The notes under the pieces: generated by a model
What the model was told of the DNA's origin: nothing
Seen by the model: the letters and a program-made list of their open reading frames with translations, nothing else
Database searches by the model: none
Source of the DNA: an uncultured Paraprevotella sp.
GTDB taxonomy: Bacteria > Bacteroidota > Bacteroidia > Bacteroidales > Bacteroidaceae
Direction: 5' to 3'
Length of the DNA stretch: 64,000 nucleotides
Assembly (NCBI GenBank): GCA_944321365.1
Contig: CALULA010000003.1
Location: 124,001-188,000 of the forward strand
Position numbers and translations under genes: made by a program
In this document: piece after piece, positions 1 through 9,064 of the stretch
Numbering within the stretch: position 1 is the first letter of the stretch
Layout: each line of letters starts with the position of its first letter

Positions 1-2
1 TG

Positions 3-3000
3 CTGAGTGCTGCGGGTGAAACGCAGACCGCCAGAACATCTTTCCCTTTGACGAAAGACGGACTGCAATTGTCGCTGGAGTTGCCTGCCGACAAGCTGAT
101 GAAGGACAGTCTGCCCGCCTTTACGGTGTGGGTGAGGAGCAGCACCGGTTCATTGTGGAAAGATACCGTGACGGTGACGGGCGACATTTATCACACGCCA
201 GTGGGAAAACCTAAAGAGAAAGTGCTTTCCGGCATTCACTTTCCTGCTAACCGGGCGGTGCGGTTGGCTGAGTGCGCCGTCCTGCCCTCCGGCTGCTATG
301 AGTTGGCCGTCCGGGCTGTGGCGGAAGGCGATACGGCGGAAGCGGTGCGTCCGTTCACGCTCTTCAGTTTGTCCGACACGCGTCCGGCTGACGGCGTTAC
401 GGCATGGTTCCACTGTGTGAACGACACGGTGGCACCGGGGCGTCCGGCCCGTCTGATGGTGGGGAGCGCGGCCGACAGCGTGTCGCTCTACTATATGCTG
501 TTCTGTGAGAGCCGCATTGTGGAAGAAAAGTTAGTCCATTTTTCCGACTCGATACTGCATTTCGTTTATCCGGAGGTGCCCGCCGGGGCCGATGGCCTGC
601 AAGCCCTGTTCTATTTCGTCAAGAACGGGGAGTGCCACACCTACAGCCAGCATCTGGTGCTGCGGAAACCAGACCGTGGGTTACGCCTGTCGTGGGTGAC
701 GTTCCGCGACCGCCTGCAGCCCGGCGCGGAGGAGACATGGAGGCTCCGTGTGACTTTGCCTGACGGACGGCCTGCACCGGCGCAGCTGATGTCCGTGCTT
801 TATGATGCTTCGCTGGACGGCATCAAACCCCACGCATGGCATTGGCCGCAGTGGTTCAACTATTCATTGCCCAATGTGTCCGTCGGTAAGTTCTGGTGGT
901 ATGGCGGGAGCACGATGTCTTATGATGCCCCGGTGCGTTATCTGACGGTGAAAGGTCTGAGCTTTGACCGTTTCGACCCCGTCGCGCTTTCCTGGCGGTA
1001 TTGGGGCGGAAACACCGTGGCTATTGTTGAAGAAGTGTTTTGCGGCACGCAGCGTGCTGGTAATCTGATAATGGGCAAGGCGGCTCCGCGCAGCCTGATG
1101 GCACCTGCCGATGCGGAACAGGCCATGGTGGCGGATGAGGCTTCCGCCACGGCCGGAACGGGCGGAGCGGACGGCGGGGAACCGGGAGAGGGTGAGGCAC
1201 GGCCGGCCCGTAGTGACATGCGCGGTGACTTGCAGGAGACGGCTTTCTTCTATCCCCGGCTGATGGCGGATTCCGCCGGTGTGGTGACTCTGCATTTCAC
1301 GTTGCCCGAAGGGCTGACCACGTGGAAGTTCATGGCCTTGGCGCATACTGCAGACATGCATGCGGCTACGTTCACCGACGAGGTGGTGGCGCAGAAAGAA
1401 GTGATGGCGCAGCTGAACCTGCCGCGTTTCGTACGGATGGGCGACCGCGCCACGCTGACGGCCTCGCTTTTTAACCTGACAGGAAAGGCGTTGGACGGCA
1501 CGGTGACGATGGAAGTGTTCGACCCCGCGACGGAAAAGACACTTTGGCGGGAATCTCTCAACGTCAGCCTGAGTGAGGATACGGTGGTGAACTTTGTATA
1601 TGAACCCACCGGAGAGGTCACTCTTCCTGCATGCCGGGTCATGTTCGAGGCGGATGACTATGCCGATGGCGAACAACGCTATCTGCCTGTTCTGGAAGAT
1701 AAGGAGTGGCTGACACAGACGTTGCCTTTCATGGTCTCGCATGCGGGCGATACCGTGGTGAATCTGGAACGGCTCTTCCAGCAGAACCATCCGGACGCCG
1801 ATGCCCGGCGACTGACCGTAGACTACACGGTCCGTCCGCTTTGGTATGCCGTGCAGGCTTTGCCGTCCGTATTGCAGCCGCAGACAGACGATGCATTGTC
1901 ACTGGGCGCCGCCTATTATGCTTCTGTATTGTCTACAAGGCTGGCTGGCCGGTATCCGCAGATCAAAACGGCGTTGGCGGCTTGGCGGCAGGACGGTGGC
2001 AACGCGCTGCAGAGTCCTTTGGCGGTGCAGGAGGAACTGACGGGGATTGTATTGGAGGAGACGCCGTGGGTGTCCGATGCCGATCGTGAGACACAACGCA
2101 TACAGGCCTTGCAACAGCTGTTCGACGTCAACCGGCAGTCCGACCTGCGACATCAGTTTGCCGCAGCTTTAGGACGCTTGCAGCAGCCGGATGGTTCTTT
2201 CGGATGGTTCAAGGGGATGTCCGGCAATGTTTACCTGACACGGCGCGTGGCGCGGCTGCTGTTGCGGAGCGGTGCGGGCGTGCAGTCTGACAGCCTGTTG
2301 GAGCAGTCGGTGAATGTGCGCCGGATGATGAGCTATCTGATTGGCGAAACGCACAAGGATATTCAGAGGGATAAGGAATGGCATGCGGAGCATAAGGCTT
2401 ATCTGTATGATGCTTCCCATTGGCTGGATATGTTATATCTGATGCAGTTGTGCGATGCTTCGTGGACGGGTGATGCTTCTCGCAAAGACAAGGATTACAT
2501 GCAAGCCCGCGTGTTGGAGGGTATGTACGGTTTGGCGTTGGCCGACAAGGCCGAGGCCGCCGTGGTCCTGCACCGCATGGGCAAGACCGATGCGGCGGAA
2601 CAGATGATGCGTTCTGTCAGGGAGCATTTGGTCGACGGTCCGGAAGGGCTGCACATTGAGTATCCGTCCGGAGGTTTCGTGACTTCCGACCGTAAGATGG
2701 CCGTACACACGATGATGATGGAGGCCTTTTCGGCGATGGGCCTTGCGGATAAGGAAACATCGGATGGGCTGTGCCGCTGGCTGTTGTCGCAAAAACGCGT
2801 GCAGGCGTGGAGCACGGCTGTGACGAGTATGGATGCGGTCTATGCCCTGATGCAGGGGAAAGGTGAAGAGTTGACCTTGCGTTCGGCAGACCGTATACGG
2901 CTGGAGACTCCGCAGGGACGGGAGATTGCCTCGCTGGATGCCTCGCGGGACGGAGTGGCCGGATTGGGAACGGTTTCGGTCACGGTGGAAGGCCGTGAAC

Positions 3001-3491
3001 TGGACGGCGGTGCGGGACGGCTGGAAATCACCAAGACGGACAATGCTTCTCCCGGATGGGGGGCGGCTTATGCACAGTTCCGCCTGCCTTTGTCCGAAGT
3101 GGAGAGTGCGGCGGCGGGCATGCGTGTCCGTGTGGAAACGGACAATCTGCAACCCGAAGTGGGCGACCGTCTGACGCTGCGCTACGTGATTACGGCAGAC
3201 CGCGATTATGAATATGTCTGTCTGAAAGCAAGTCGGGCGGCTTGTCTGGAACCGGTGGAGGCTCTTTCCGGGTATGAGTACGGCAACGGACTGGGTTATT
3301 ATAAAGAGGTAAAGGACGTATCGACCCGTTATTATTTTGAAAGGCTTCCCAAAGGCACCTATGTGTTGGAGATGGAATGCTACGTGGAGCGATCCGGCCG
3401 TTATGCCGTCGGTGCGGCGAAACTTAACGGAGTTTATGCACCGGAGTTCAGTGCCTATGATGCCGGTCCGGTATTGGAGGTACGGCCATGA
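3..3491 (+). CDS. Alpha-2-macroglobulin family protein, 5' truncated by window edge
   Basis: The reading frame is open to the left edge, so the signal peptide and N-terminal domains lie outside the window; about 1,160 residues are visible. The visible part shows MG-type beta domains and the A2M core (a 'LPEGLTTWKF' block near visible residue 440), followed by an alpha-helical complement-like domain. Family members with a thioester act as envelope protease traps. Here the place where a CxEQ thioester is expected (just after 'ALPSVLQPQ', about nt 1858-1900) reads TDDALSLGAAYY, so no thioester can form. The gene overlaps the next one by 4 bp (ATGA), which suggests translational coupling. The low-complexity Ala/Gly/Glu segment near nt 1080-1210 looks like a linker. 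The family is clear; the exact role is not. Confidence 0.85.
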   Translation: MSAAGETQTARTSFPLTKDGLQLSLELPADKLMKDSLPAFTVWVRSSTGSLWKDTVTVTGDIYHTPVGKPKEKVLSGIHFPANRAVRLAECAVLPSGCYELAVRAVAEGDTAEAVRPFTLFSLSDTRPADGVTAWFHCVNDTVAPGRPARLMVGSAADSVSLYYMLFCESRIVEEKLVHFSDSILHFVYPEVPAGADGLQALFYFVKNGECHTYSQHLVLRKPDRGLRLSWVTFRDRLQPGAEETWRLRVTLPDGRPAPAQLMSVLYDASLDGIKPHAWHWPQWFNYSLPNVSVGKFWWYGGSTMSYDAPVRYLTVKGLSFDRFDPVALSWRYWGGNTVAIVEEVFCGTQRAGNLIMGKAAPRSLMAPADAEQAMVADEASATAGTGGADGGEPGEGEARPARSDMRGDLQETAFFYPRLMADSAGVVTLHFTLPEGLTTWKFMALAHTADMHAATFTDEVVAQKEVMAQLNLPRFVRMGDRATLTASLFNLTGKALDGTVTMEVFDPATEKTLWRESLNVSLSEDTVVNFVYEPTGEVTLPACRVMFEADDYADGEQRYLPVLEDKEWLTQTLPFMVSHAGDTVVNLERLFQQNHPDADARRLTVDYTVRPLWYAVQALPSVLQPQTDDALSLGAAYYASVLSTRLAGRYPQIKTALAAWRQDGGNALQSPLAVQEELTGIVLEETPWVSDADRETQRIQALQQLFDVNRQSDLRHQFAAALGRLQQPDGSFGWFKGMSGNVYLTRRVARLLLRSGAGVQSDSLLEQSVNVRRMMSYLIGETHKDIQRDKEWHAEHKAYLYDASHWLDMLYLMQLCDASWTGDASRKDKDYMQARVLEGMYGLALADKAEAAVVLHRMGKTDAAEQMMRSVREHLVDGPEGLHIEYPSGGFVTSDRKMAVHTMMMEAFSAMGLADKETSDGLCRWLLSQKRVQAWSTAVTSMDAVYALMQGKGEELTLRSADRIRLETPQGREIASLDASRDGVAGLGTVSVTVEGRELDGGAGRLEITKTDNASPGWGAAYAQFRLPLSEVESAAAGMRVRVETDNLQPEVGDRLTLRYVITADRDYEYVCLKASRAACLEPVEALSGYEYGNGLGYYKEVKDVSTRYYFERLPKGTYVLEMECYVERSGRYAVGAAKLNGVYAPEFSAYDAGPVLEVRP

Positions 3492-4534
3492 GCAAGACTT
3501 ACAGGATTCTTGCGGAAGGATGGTTCGTTTTTTGCGCATTAAATGTTTCGGTGGCGCAGGAGGTGAAAATGTTGCCGCAGCAGAACCTGGCCCGTTGGAA
3601 TGTACCGCCCGGAAATTATAGTGGCATTACTCCGTTGGGTGACGGGCGTTATGCTGTGGTGGACGACAAGGAACCGCGTGAGGGCTTTTTCGTGTTCCGG
3701 ATTGAACAGGACGAACAGACCGGTCAGGTGACAGGTGTGTGGAATGAAGGATTCCGCGGACAAACGTCATCGTTATCCGGAGGACGGGATGCCGAGGGCG
3801 TCGCCTTTGTTCCGGACGACGGGCTGGTCTGGGTGAGCGGTGAGGCGGACCAGCGCGTGCCGGCTTATCGGACGGACGGTGTGGCGGCGGGGCGTGAGTT
3901 GGCTGTCCCTGACGGCATGGGGCGTGCGTCCGTTCAGCCGAATTATGGCTTTGAGGCTTTGTGCTATGATGCTTCAGCCGGACTCTTTTGGACCGTCACC
4001 GAAAATGCACTGAAGGCCGACCTTCGGGCGTGGGGAGATACCGCTTGTCTCCGTCTGCAGAGCTTTGATGTTGCGGGGCAACCTCAGGCACAGTATGCCT
4101 ATCCGTTGGATTTGCCGCAGGCCGGGACGGGGCAGCGGCAATATGCTCACGGCGTGGTGGCATTGTGGGCACCGGGAAACGGACGCTTGTGGGTCTTGGA
4201 ACGGGAAATGACTGTGCCCAAAAGAAGATTGAAATCCCGTTCGTTTCAGAAGCTTTATGAGGTGGAGCCACGGTCGGAAAACATCTTGTCTCCCGATGTC
4301 ACGGCGGAAAGCGTGGGCGGAAGGTGGCTGAAGAAACGCCTGCTGGCCAGCTTTTCCACCCGGATGCGGCTGATTCGTCCGCCCCTGGCCGACTATGAAG
4401 GCATGTGCGAAGGCTGCCGGCTGGCCGACGGGCAGCGCACGCTGCTGCTGATCAGTGACTCACAGGGAGGATATGGGAACAGAATGTGTCATTTGCGAGA
4501 CTGGATCAGCGTTCTGGTCTTGCCTAAACAATAA
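3488..4534 (+). CDS. Esterase-like activity of phytase family protein (PF13449-type)
   Basis: This 348-residue protein resembles the 'esterase-like activity of phytase' family, a beta-propeller fold found in secreted bacterial proteins. Family-like blocks are 'SGITPLGDGRYAVVDD' near residue 40, 'DAEGVAF' near 100, 'NYGFEALCYD' near 155 and the C-terminal 'ADYEGMCEG...LLLISDSQGG'. The N-terminus is hydrophobic, consistent with export. The start ATG overlaps the stop of the A2M-like gene, and the DUF4837 lipoprotein gene begins 6 bp after its stop, so the three form one operon. The substrate is not known, and the family name should not be read as proof of phytase activity. A second member of the family lies at 57634-58839. 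Confidence 0.75.
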   Translation: MSKTYRILAEGWFVFCALNVSVAQEVKMLPQQNLARWNVPPGNYSGITPLGDGRYAVVDDKEPREGFFVFRIEQDEQTGQVTGVWNEGFRGQTSSLSGGRDAEGVAFVPDDGLVWVSGEADQRVPAYRTDGVAAGRELAVPDGMGRASVQPNYGFEALCYDASAGLFWTVTENALKADLRAWGDTACLRLQSFDVAGQPQAQYAYPLDLPQAGTGQRQYAHGVVALWAPGNGRLWVLEREMTVPKRRLKSRSFQKLYEVEPRSENILSPDVTAESVGGRWLKKRLLASFSTRMRLIRPPLADYEGMCEGCRLADGQRTLLLISDSQGGYGNRMCHLRDWISVLVLPKQ

Positions 4535-4540
4535 AAGATT

Positions 4541-5545
4541 ATGAGAAGGAAAACGATTACGGGCTGGTTGATGATGCTGCTCGTTGCGGTATGTTTCTCT
4601 TGTGGAAACAAAGCAGAAAAAAAAGCGTTGGGGGAGTCGAAAGGATTGCCCAGCGAACTGTTGCTGGTTGTAGACCCCTCATTGTGGAATTCTTCCGCAC
4701 GCGATTCGTTGGAAGGTATGCTGAAAGGGAGTGTTCCGGGGTTGTCGCAACAGGAACCGATGTTTCGGATGATGAGGCTTTTTCCGGAGAATTATTCGGC
4801 AAAGTATTCCACTATGCGCAACATATTGGAAGTGCGGAAGAATCCGAAAGTGAAGACGGCCGGGATGGTTATAGCACGCAATGTGAAGGCCGTTCCGCAG
4901 CTTTATGTGAGCATTGCCACACCGGACGTGGAAAGCTTGAACCACTTCCTGGCGGAAAAAGGCGATGAGATAGCCGGAATGTTTGTGGAGATGGAGCTGC
5001 AACGTGAGCAAAGCCTGTTGGAGAAGAAGTACAGCAAGCTGGTGGATGAGGCTACACGGGATGTGTTCTCCTGGTCGGTGAAAGTGCCTGCCGATATTGC
5101 GAAGGTGAAAAAATCGGATGATTTCGTCTGGGCTTCTACAGACCGGCTGACGCAAGACTTGAATTTTGTATGTTACAGTCTGCCGTTGGATGTCGAGCTG
5201 ACTGAAAACCGCTGGGTGACCCTGAGGGATTCCGCCTTGAAACGTAATATTCCCGGCGGACGGCCAGGCCAATGGATGATGACGACGGTGGAACATGGCG
5301 ACACGTTGGTGATGCTGCGTCGGGCAAGCTTGCCCGATGGCCGCGAGCTTTCGGAGATGAGAGGACTGTGGGAGATGCACGATGATGCTATCGGCGGACC
5401 TTTCGTTTCGTTGGCCTATCCGGATTCGGCGAACGGGCGTACGCTGGTGGTGGAAGGATTTGTATATTCTCCCAATACGGACAAACGCGATTTGATACGA
5501 CGGATGGAGGGGGCTTTGCGAACGTTTGTTCCGGTCGGGCGGTGA
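4541..5545 (+). CDS. DUF4837 family lipoprotein
   Basis: This 334-residue protein has a short hydrophobic signal sequence ending in a lipobox-like 'VCFSC' with Cys at about residue 21, so it is probably a lipoprotein. The body matches the Bacteroidetes-specific DUF4837 family, with 'LPSELLLVVDPSLW', 'MFRMMRLFPENYS' and a C-terminal 'GGPFVSLAY...VVEGFVYSP' block. Its function is unknown. It is the last gene of the A2M/phytase-like operon, and a short hairpin with a T run follows the stop codon. No acidic surface-export signal follows the lipobox Cys, so a periplasm-facing location is more likely. Confidence 0.8.
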   Translation: MRRKTITGWLMMLLVAVCFSCGNKAEKKALGESKGLPSELLLVVDPSLWNSSARDSLEGMLKGSVPGLSQQEPMFRMMRLFPENYSAKYSTMRNILEVRKNPKVKTAGMVIARNVKAVPQLYVSIATPDVESLNHFLAEKGDEIAGMFVEMELQREQSLLEKKYSKLVDEATRDVFSWSVKVPADIAKVKKSDDFVWASTDRLTQDLNFVCYSLPLDVELTENRWVTLRDSALKRNIPGGRPGQWMMTTVEHGDTLVMLRRASLPDGRELSEMRGLWEMHDDAIGGPFVSLAYPDSANGRTLVVEGFVYSPNTDKRDLIRRMEGALRTFVPVGR

Positions 5546-5562
5546 AAAAAATGGCAGACTCC

Positions 5563-5584
5563 CGCCCAAGTGTGGGGCGTTTTT
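5563..5584 (+). terminator. Short intrinsic terminator after the DUF4837 gene
   Basis: CGCCC at 5563-5567 pairs with GGGCG at 5575-5579 and is followed by TTTTT. The stem is only 5 bp. The T run merges with the promoter of the next gene. Confidence 0.5.
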
Positions 5585-5586
5585 GT

Positions 5587-5594
5587 TATCTTTG
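5587..5594 (+). promoter_or_regulatory. Minus-7 box of the DUF1573-meaB operon
   Basis: TATCTTTG matches the Bacteroidetes TAnnTTTG box, 21 bp before the ATG at 5615. No clear minus-33 TTTG is seen upstream. Confidence 0.55.
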
Positions 5595-5614
5595 TCTCAA
5601 AATGAAAGAAAAAT

Positions 5615-6691
5615 ATGTCTGTCAAGAGAACCTTCCTGTCCTTTTTGTGGTGTGCCTTCGCGTGGATTGCTGCTGTAGCCCAGCCCAGACTTGAGGTGGT
5701 TTCTGATGTTGCCAATATGGGGGAAATCATGTATCAGTTGCCTGCAAAGGTGAGTTTTACCCTGCGTAATACCGGAACTGAGCCGTTGCTCATCAACGAG
5801 GTGATTCCCTCGTGCGGCTGTACGGCTGTAGACTGGACGCATGAGCCGGTGGCTCCGGGAGCAGAGGGAATGGTGACGGCCATATATGACGCCAAGATGT
5901 TGGGGGTGTTCCAGAAAGACTTTGAGATTTACACCAATGCTTCAGACGAACCTTTCTACTTGCATATCCAGGGAAGAGTGGTGTCCAAGTTGTCCGATTA
6001 TTCCGGAACTTTCCCCATCGACTTGGGGAATGTGCGGTTGAATGTGAACAACGTGGAGTTTGATAATGTCAACAAGGGCGACTCGCCGATGGTGGAATTG
6101 CAGATTGTCAATATGGGGCGCAAGAGTTATAAACCCTATCTGATGCATCTTCCCACCTACCTTTCCGCGCAATATGTGCCGGAAGTGCTGAGCGGTGGCC
6201 GTATCGGCAAGATATTGCTGACGCTGGACAGCGAGAAGCTGCATCAGATGGGTCTGACGCAGACGTCGGTTTATCTGGCCCGTAAGATGGGAGATAAGGT
6301 GTCGGATGAAAATGAGATCACGGTGTCGGCTGTCTTGCTGCCCGATTTTTCATCCTTGTCGGCGGCAGAACGTCTGAATGCTCCTCGGTTAGAACTGTCG
6401 GCAGATACGATCGACATGGAACCTTTGGGGCGGAAGCGGAAACGGACGATGGAGGTCGAAGTGCGCAACACGGGTAAAAGTACGCTTGAAGTACGTTCTC
6501 TGCAGGTGTTCAACAGGGCCTTGACGGTGAGTCTGAGCGAACGTAACATTCCGGCGGGTGGCGCGGCAAAGATGAAAGTTACGGTGTTGGCCAAGTATTT
6601 GGATAAGGTGAAAGGCAGTCCGCGGGTACTGTTGATTACGAACGATCCGGCCCGTTCCAAAGAGATCATAACCGTGAACGTAAAACAATAG
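5615..6691 (+). CDS. DUF1573 domain-containing exported protein
   Basis: This 358-residue protein has an N-terminal signal peptide (hydrophobic stretch to about residue 22, AVAQ cleavage-like site). A DUF1573 domain follows (about residues 25-125), an Ig-like fold with the typical 'TLRNTGTEPLLINEVIPSCGCTA' region containing the CGC motif. The C-terminal half carries a second Ig-like unit ('MEVEVRNTGKSTLEVRSLQ', about residues 265-355). DUF1573 proteins are common secreted or periplasmic Bacteroidetes proteins of unknown function. meaB starts 13 bp downstream, so the two are probably co-transcribed, although no functional link is obvious. Confidence 0.85.
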   Translation: MSVKRTFLSFLWCAFAWIAAVAQPRLEVVSDVANMGEIMYQLPAKVSFTLRNTGTEPLLINEVIPSCGCTAVDWTHEPVAPGAEGMVTAIYDAKMLGVFQKDFEIYTNASDEPFYLHIQGRVVSKLSDYSGTFPIDLGNVRLNVNNVEFDNVNKGDSPMVELQIVNMGRKSYKPYLMHLPTYLSAQYVPEVLSGGRIGKILLTLDSEKLHQMGLTQTSVYLARKMGDKVSDENEITVSAVLLPDFSSLSAAERLNAPRLELSADTIDMEPLGRKRKRTMEVEVRNTGKSTLEVRSLQVFNRALTVSLSERNIPAGGAAKMKVTVLAKYLDKVKGSPRVLLITNDPARSKEIITVNVKQ

Positions 6692-6704
6692 GAAGGAGAC
6701 GTGT

Positions 6705-7841
6705 ATGGAACATCCTGAAAACAGTGCTGAATTTAAAGGTCTGACGGTGAACAGTGGCGTTGTCCAGCCATCGATTGTGAACCCTTATCTGAAGCGGGGA
6801 CGTTTCCGCCACCGCCGTTTGTCGGCTGCAGATTATGTGGAAGGCATACTGAAAGGTGACGTTACCGTACTGGGGCAGGCTGTGACATTGGTAGAAAGTC
6901 TGAATCCCGACCATCAGGTTGTGGCACAGGAGGTGATAGAGAAGTGTCTGCCTTATGCAGGCCGTTCCATCAGAGTGGGCATCAGCGGTGTGCCCGGTGC
7001 GGGCAAGAGCACCAGCATAGACGTGTTGGGCATTCATGTGCTGGAGAACTATGGGGGCAAGCTGGCTGTTCTGGCCATCGATCCGAGCAGCGAGCGCAGC
7101 AAGGGCAGCATTCTGGGCGACAAGACCCGTATGGAAAAACTCTCCGTGCATCCGGATTCCTTCATACGCCCCAGTCCTTCTGCCGGGTCGTTGGGAGGCG
7201 TGGCGCGTAAGACGCGTGAGACCATCATCTTGTGTGAGGCTGCCGGGTTTGATACGATTTTCGTGGAAACGGTCGGTGTGGGACAGAGCGAGACAGCCTG
7301 TCATTCCATGGTGGATTTTTTCTTGCTCATACAGTTGGCCGGCACCGGTGACGAACTGCAAGGCATCAAGCGGGGTATTATGGAAATGGCCGATGGCATC
7401 GTAATCAACAAGTGCGACGGGAACAATGTGGACAAATGCCAGTTGGCGGCCACACAGTTCCGCAATGCCCTGCATCTGTTCCCGGCTCCGGAAAGCGGAT
7501 GGACACCGCAAGTGTTGACTTACTCCGGGTTCTACAATCTGGGTATTAAGGAAATCTGGGACATGGTGTACAAATATATCGAGTTCGTGAAGGCGAACGG
7601 TTATTTTGAGCACCGCCGCAATGAACAGTCTAAATATTGGATGTATGAGACCATCAACGAGCAGTTGCGCAACAGTTTCTATCAGAATCCGGACATAGCG
7701 TCCCGCCTGGCGGAGGCAGAGACTTTGGTGTTGTCGGGGCGGCAGACCTCATTCGTGGCTGCCAAACAACTGCTCGATGAATATTTTGCAGACATGCGCG
7801 GAGGAAGTTTCAGGGGGCAGGAACCTCTGAAAGGGCTTTGA
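6705..7841 (+). CDS. meaB: Methylmalonyl-CoA mutase-associated GTPase MeaB
   Basis: This 378-residue G3E P-loop GTPase is the chaperone that loads and protects the B12 cofactor of methylmalonyl-CoA mutase. The Walker A motif GVPGAGKS is at about residues 95-102, the 'DPSSERSKGSILGDKTRM' switch region at about 126-143, the 'ETVGVGQSE' block follows, and the guanine-specificity NKCD motif is at about residue 235. A good Shine-Dalgarno (AGGAAGGAG) lies just upstream. The partner mutase genes mutA and mutB lie about 23 kb away on the other strand. The length and motifs are normal for the family. Confidence 0.95.
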   Translation: MEHPENSAEFKGLTVNSGVVQPSIVNPYLKRGRFRHRRLSAADYVEGILKGDVTVLGQAVTLVESLNPDHQVVAQEVIEKCLPYAGRSIRVGISGVPGAGKSTSIDVLGIHVLENYGGKLAVLAIDPSSERSKGSILGDKTRMEKLSVHPDSFIRPSPSAGSLGGVARKTRETIILCEAAGFDTIFVETVGVGQSETACHSMVDFFLLIQLAGTGDELQGIKRGIMEMADGIVINKCDGNNVDKCQLAATQFRNALHLFPAPESGWTPQVLTYSGFYNLGIKEIWDMVYKYIEFVKANGYFEHRRNEQSKYWMYETINEQLRNSFYQNPDIASRLAEAETLVLSGRQTSFVAAKQLLDEYFADMRGGSFRGQEPLKGL

Positions 7842-7991
7842 CCGGTCGGGACTTTTTCCGTTGTGCCGTGGCGATGTCCGGACAGTGCGATGAGGCTATG
7901 GCAGAACAATCGTCCGGTAGACGGAGAGAAGCGTTTTGCAGCTGAGGGCTTTTATTCTTCATACATCGTGATCAGACCGTTTGGTGAAGAG

Positions 7992-8852
7992 CTACAGCCG
8001 TTTCCGGATGGCGTCGGCACATTCCTCCATCAGCCATTTCGGGGTGGAGGTGGCACCGCAAATGCCCACGAAACGGCAGTCTTTCAGCCAGGAGAAATCA
8101 ATCTCGGCCGCAGCGTCTACCATATATGAACGCGGGTTTACGCTCCTGCACTCCTCATACAGGACCCTTCCGTTTGAGCTCTTTTTCCCGCAGACGAAAA
8201 GAATCACGTCGTGGCGTGCGGCAAAATCGCGGATGTGCGGCATGCGGTTGGCCACTTGACGGCAAATCGTGTCGTAGTAGCGGAATGTGGCTTCCGGGGA
8301 GATGTGCTTCTCTATGTATTCCACAATTTTCCGGAATCCCTCAAGCGGTTTCGTGGTCTGCGAGTACAGGCAGATGTCTCGGCCGAAATCCAGTTTGATC
8401 ACTTCCTCTGGAGATTCGATGACGATGGCCTTGCCGTCGGTCTGTCCTACGAGGCCCAGTACTTCTGCATGCCCGTTTTTGCCGTAGATGACGATTTGTT
8501 TGTCTTCCGTTTCTCCCCCTTGGTATTCTTTTTTGATACGTTCCTGCAGATGGAGTACTACCGGGCAGGTGGCATCTATGATTTCAATGTCGTTCTGTTG
8601 TGCCTGAAGGTAGGTTTGCGGAGGCTCTCCATGGGCCCGCAGCAGCACTTTGGCCCGGTGCAGCGAGGCGAAGGCGTCGTGGTCTATGGTGATGAGTCCC
8701 AGTTTTTTCAGACGGTCGCATTCCTTGCCGTTGTGCACAATGTCGCCCAGACAGTAGAGCGTACTGCCCCGGCTTAGCTCCTCTTCGGCTTTGTTTATGG
8801 CGCGGGTCACGCCAAAGCAAAAGCCTGATCCTTGATCGATTTCTATTTCCAT
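7992..8852 (-). CDS. ispH: 4-hydroxy-3-methylbut-2-enyl diphosphate reductase (IspH/LytB)
   Basis: IspH is the last enzyme of the MEP isoprenoid pathway and a cytoplasmic [4Fe-4S] protein that reduces HMBPP to IPP and DMAPP. The 286-residue protein has the three cluster Cys at residues 12 (GFCFGV), 96 (DATCP) and 197 (DTICRQ), plus the 'RAHGEPP' and 'VCGKKSSNG' blocks. It is the third gene of porQ-cmk-ispH on the minus strand. The 212-bp gap to cmk holds one of the 22-bp TGCGCA arrays, so ispH may be read through from cmk or have its own start within or after the array. Confidence 0.95.
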   Translation of the reverse strand: MEIEIDQGSGFCFGVTRAINKAEEELSRGSTLYCLGDIVHNGKECDRLKKLGLITIDHDAFASLHRAKVLLRAHGEPPQTYLQAQQNDIEIIDATCPVVLHLQERIKKEYQGGETEDKQIVIYGKNGHAEVLGLVGQTDGKAIVIESPEEVIKLDFGRDICLYSQTTKPLEGFRKIVEYIEKHISPEATFRYYDTICRQVANRMPHIRDFAARHDVILFVCGKKSSNGRVLYEECRSVNPRSYMVDAAAEIDFSWLKDCRFVGICGATSTPKWLMEECADAIRKRL

Positions 8853-8873
8853 TTGTCAAGATTGTTTGTGTTC

Positions 8874-9013
8874 CGTCGCAGCTTGTGCCGTACGGGCGTT
8901 TCCGTTGTGCGGAAAGCGGCGGTCGGTTTTGCGCATGACTCAGTCTTTTGTTGCGCAATATGCCGTCCGTTTTTGCGCAAAGACGATCCGTTTTTCAGCC
9001 TCTTGCGCAGAAC
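8874..9013 (+). repeat. 22-bp TGCGCA tandem array, locus A (between cmk and ispH)
   Basis: TGCGCA cores begin at 8930, 8952 and 8974, exactly 22 bp apart. Decayed cores at 8908 (TGCGGA) and 8886 (TGCCGT) hold the same phase. A further TGCGCA at 9004 is out of phase by 8 bp. Each core is preceded by a GTCnGTTTT-like block. The consensus is close to GTCCGTTTTTGCGCAAGAC. No coding sense is visible. Confidence 0.75.
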
Positions 9014-9064
9014 TCTTTCTGATTGGCTGTATATCAGCGGTTTGTGATGCGTTTCGGCTGTAGG

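Noticed and set aside
7842..7991. Possible RNA or small gene between meaB and ispH
   Set aside because: There is no convincing stem, promoter box or protein-like ORF in this 150-bp convergent gap.
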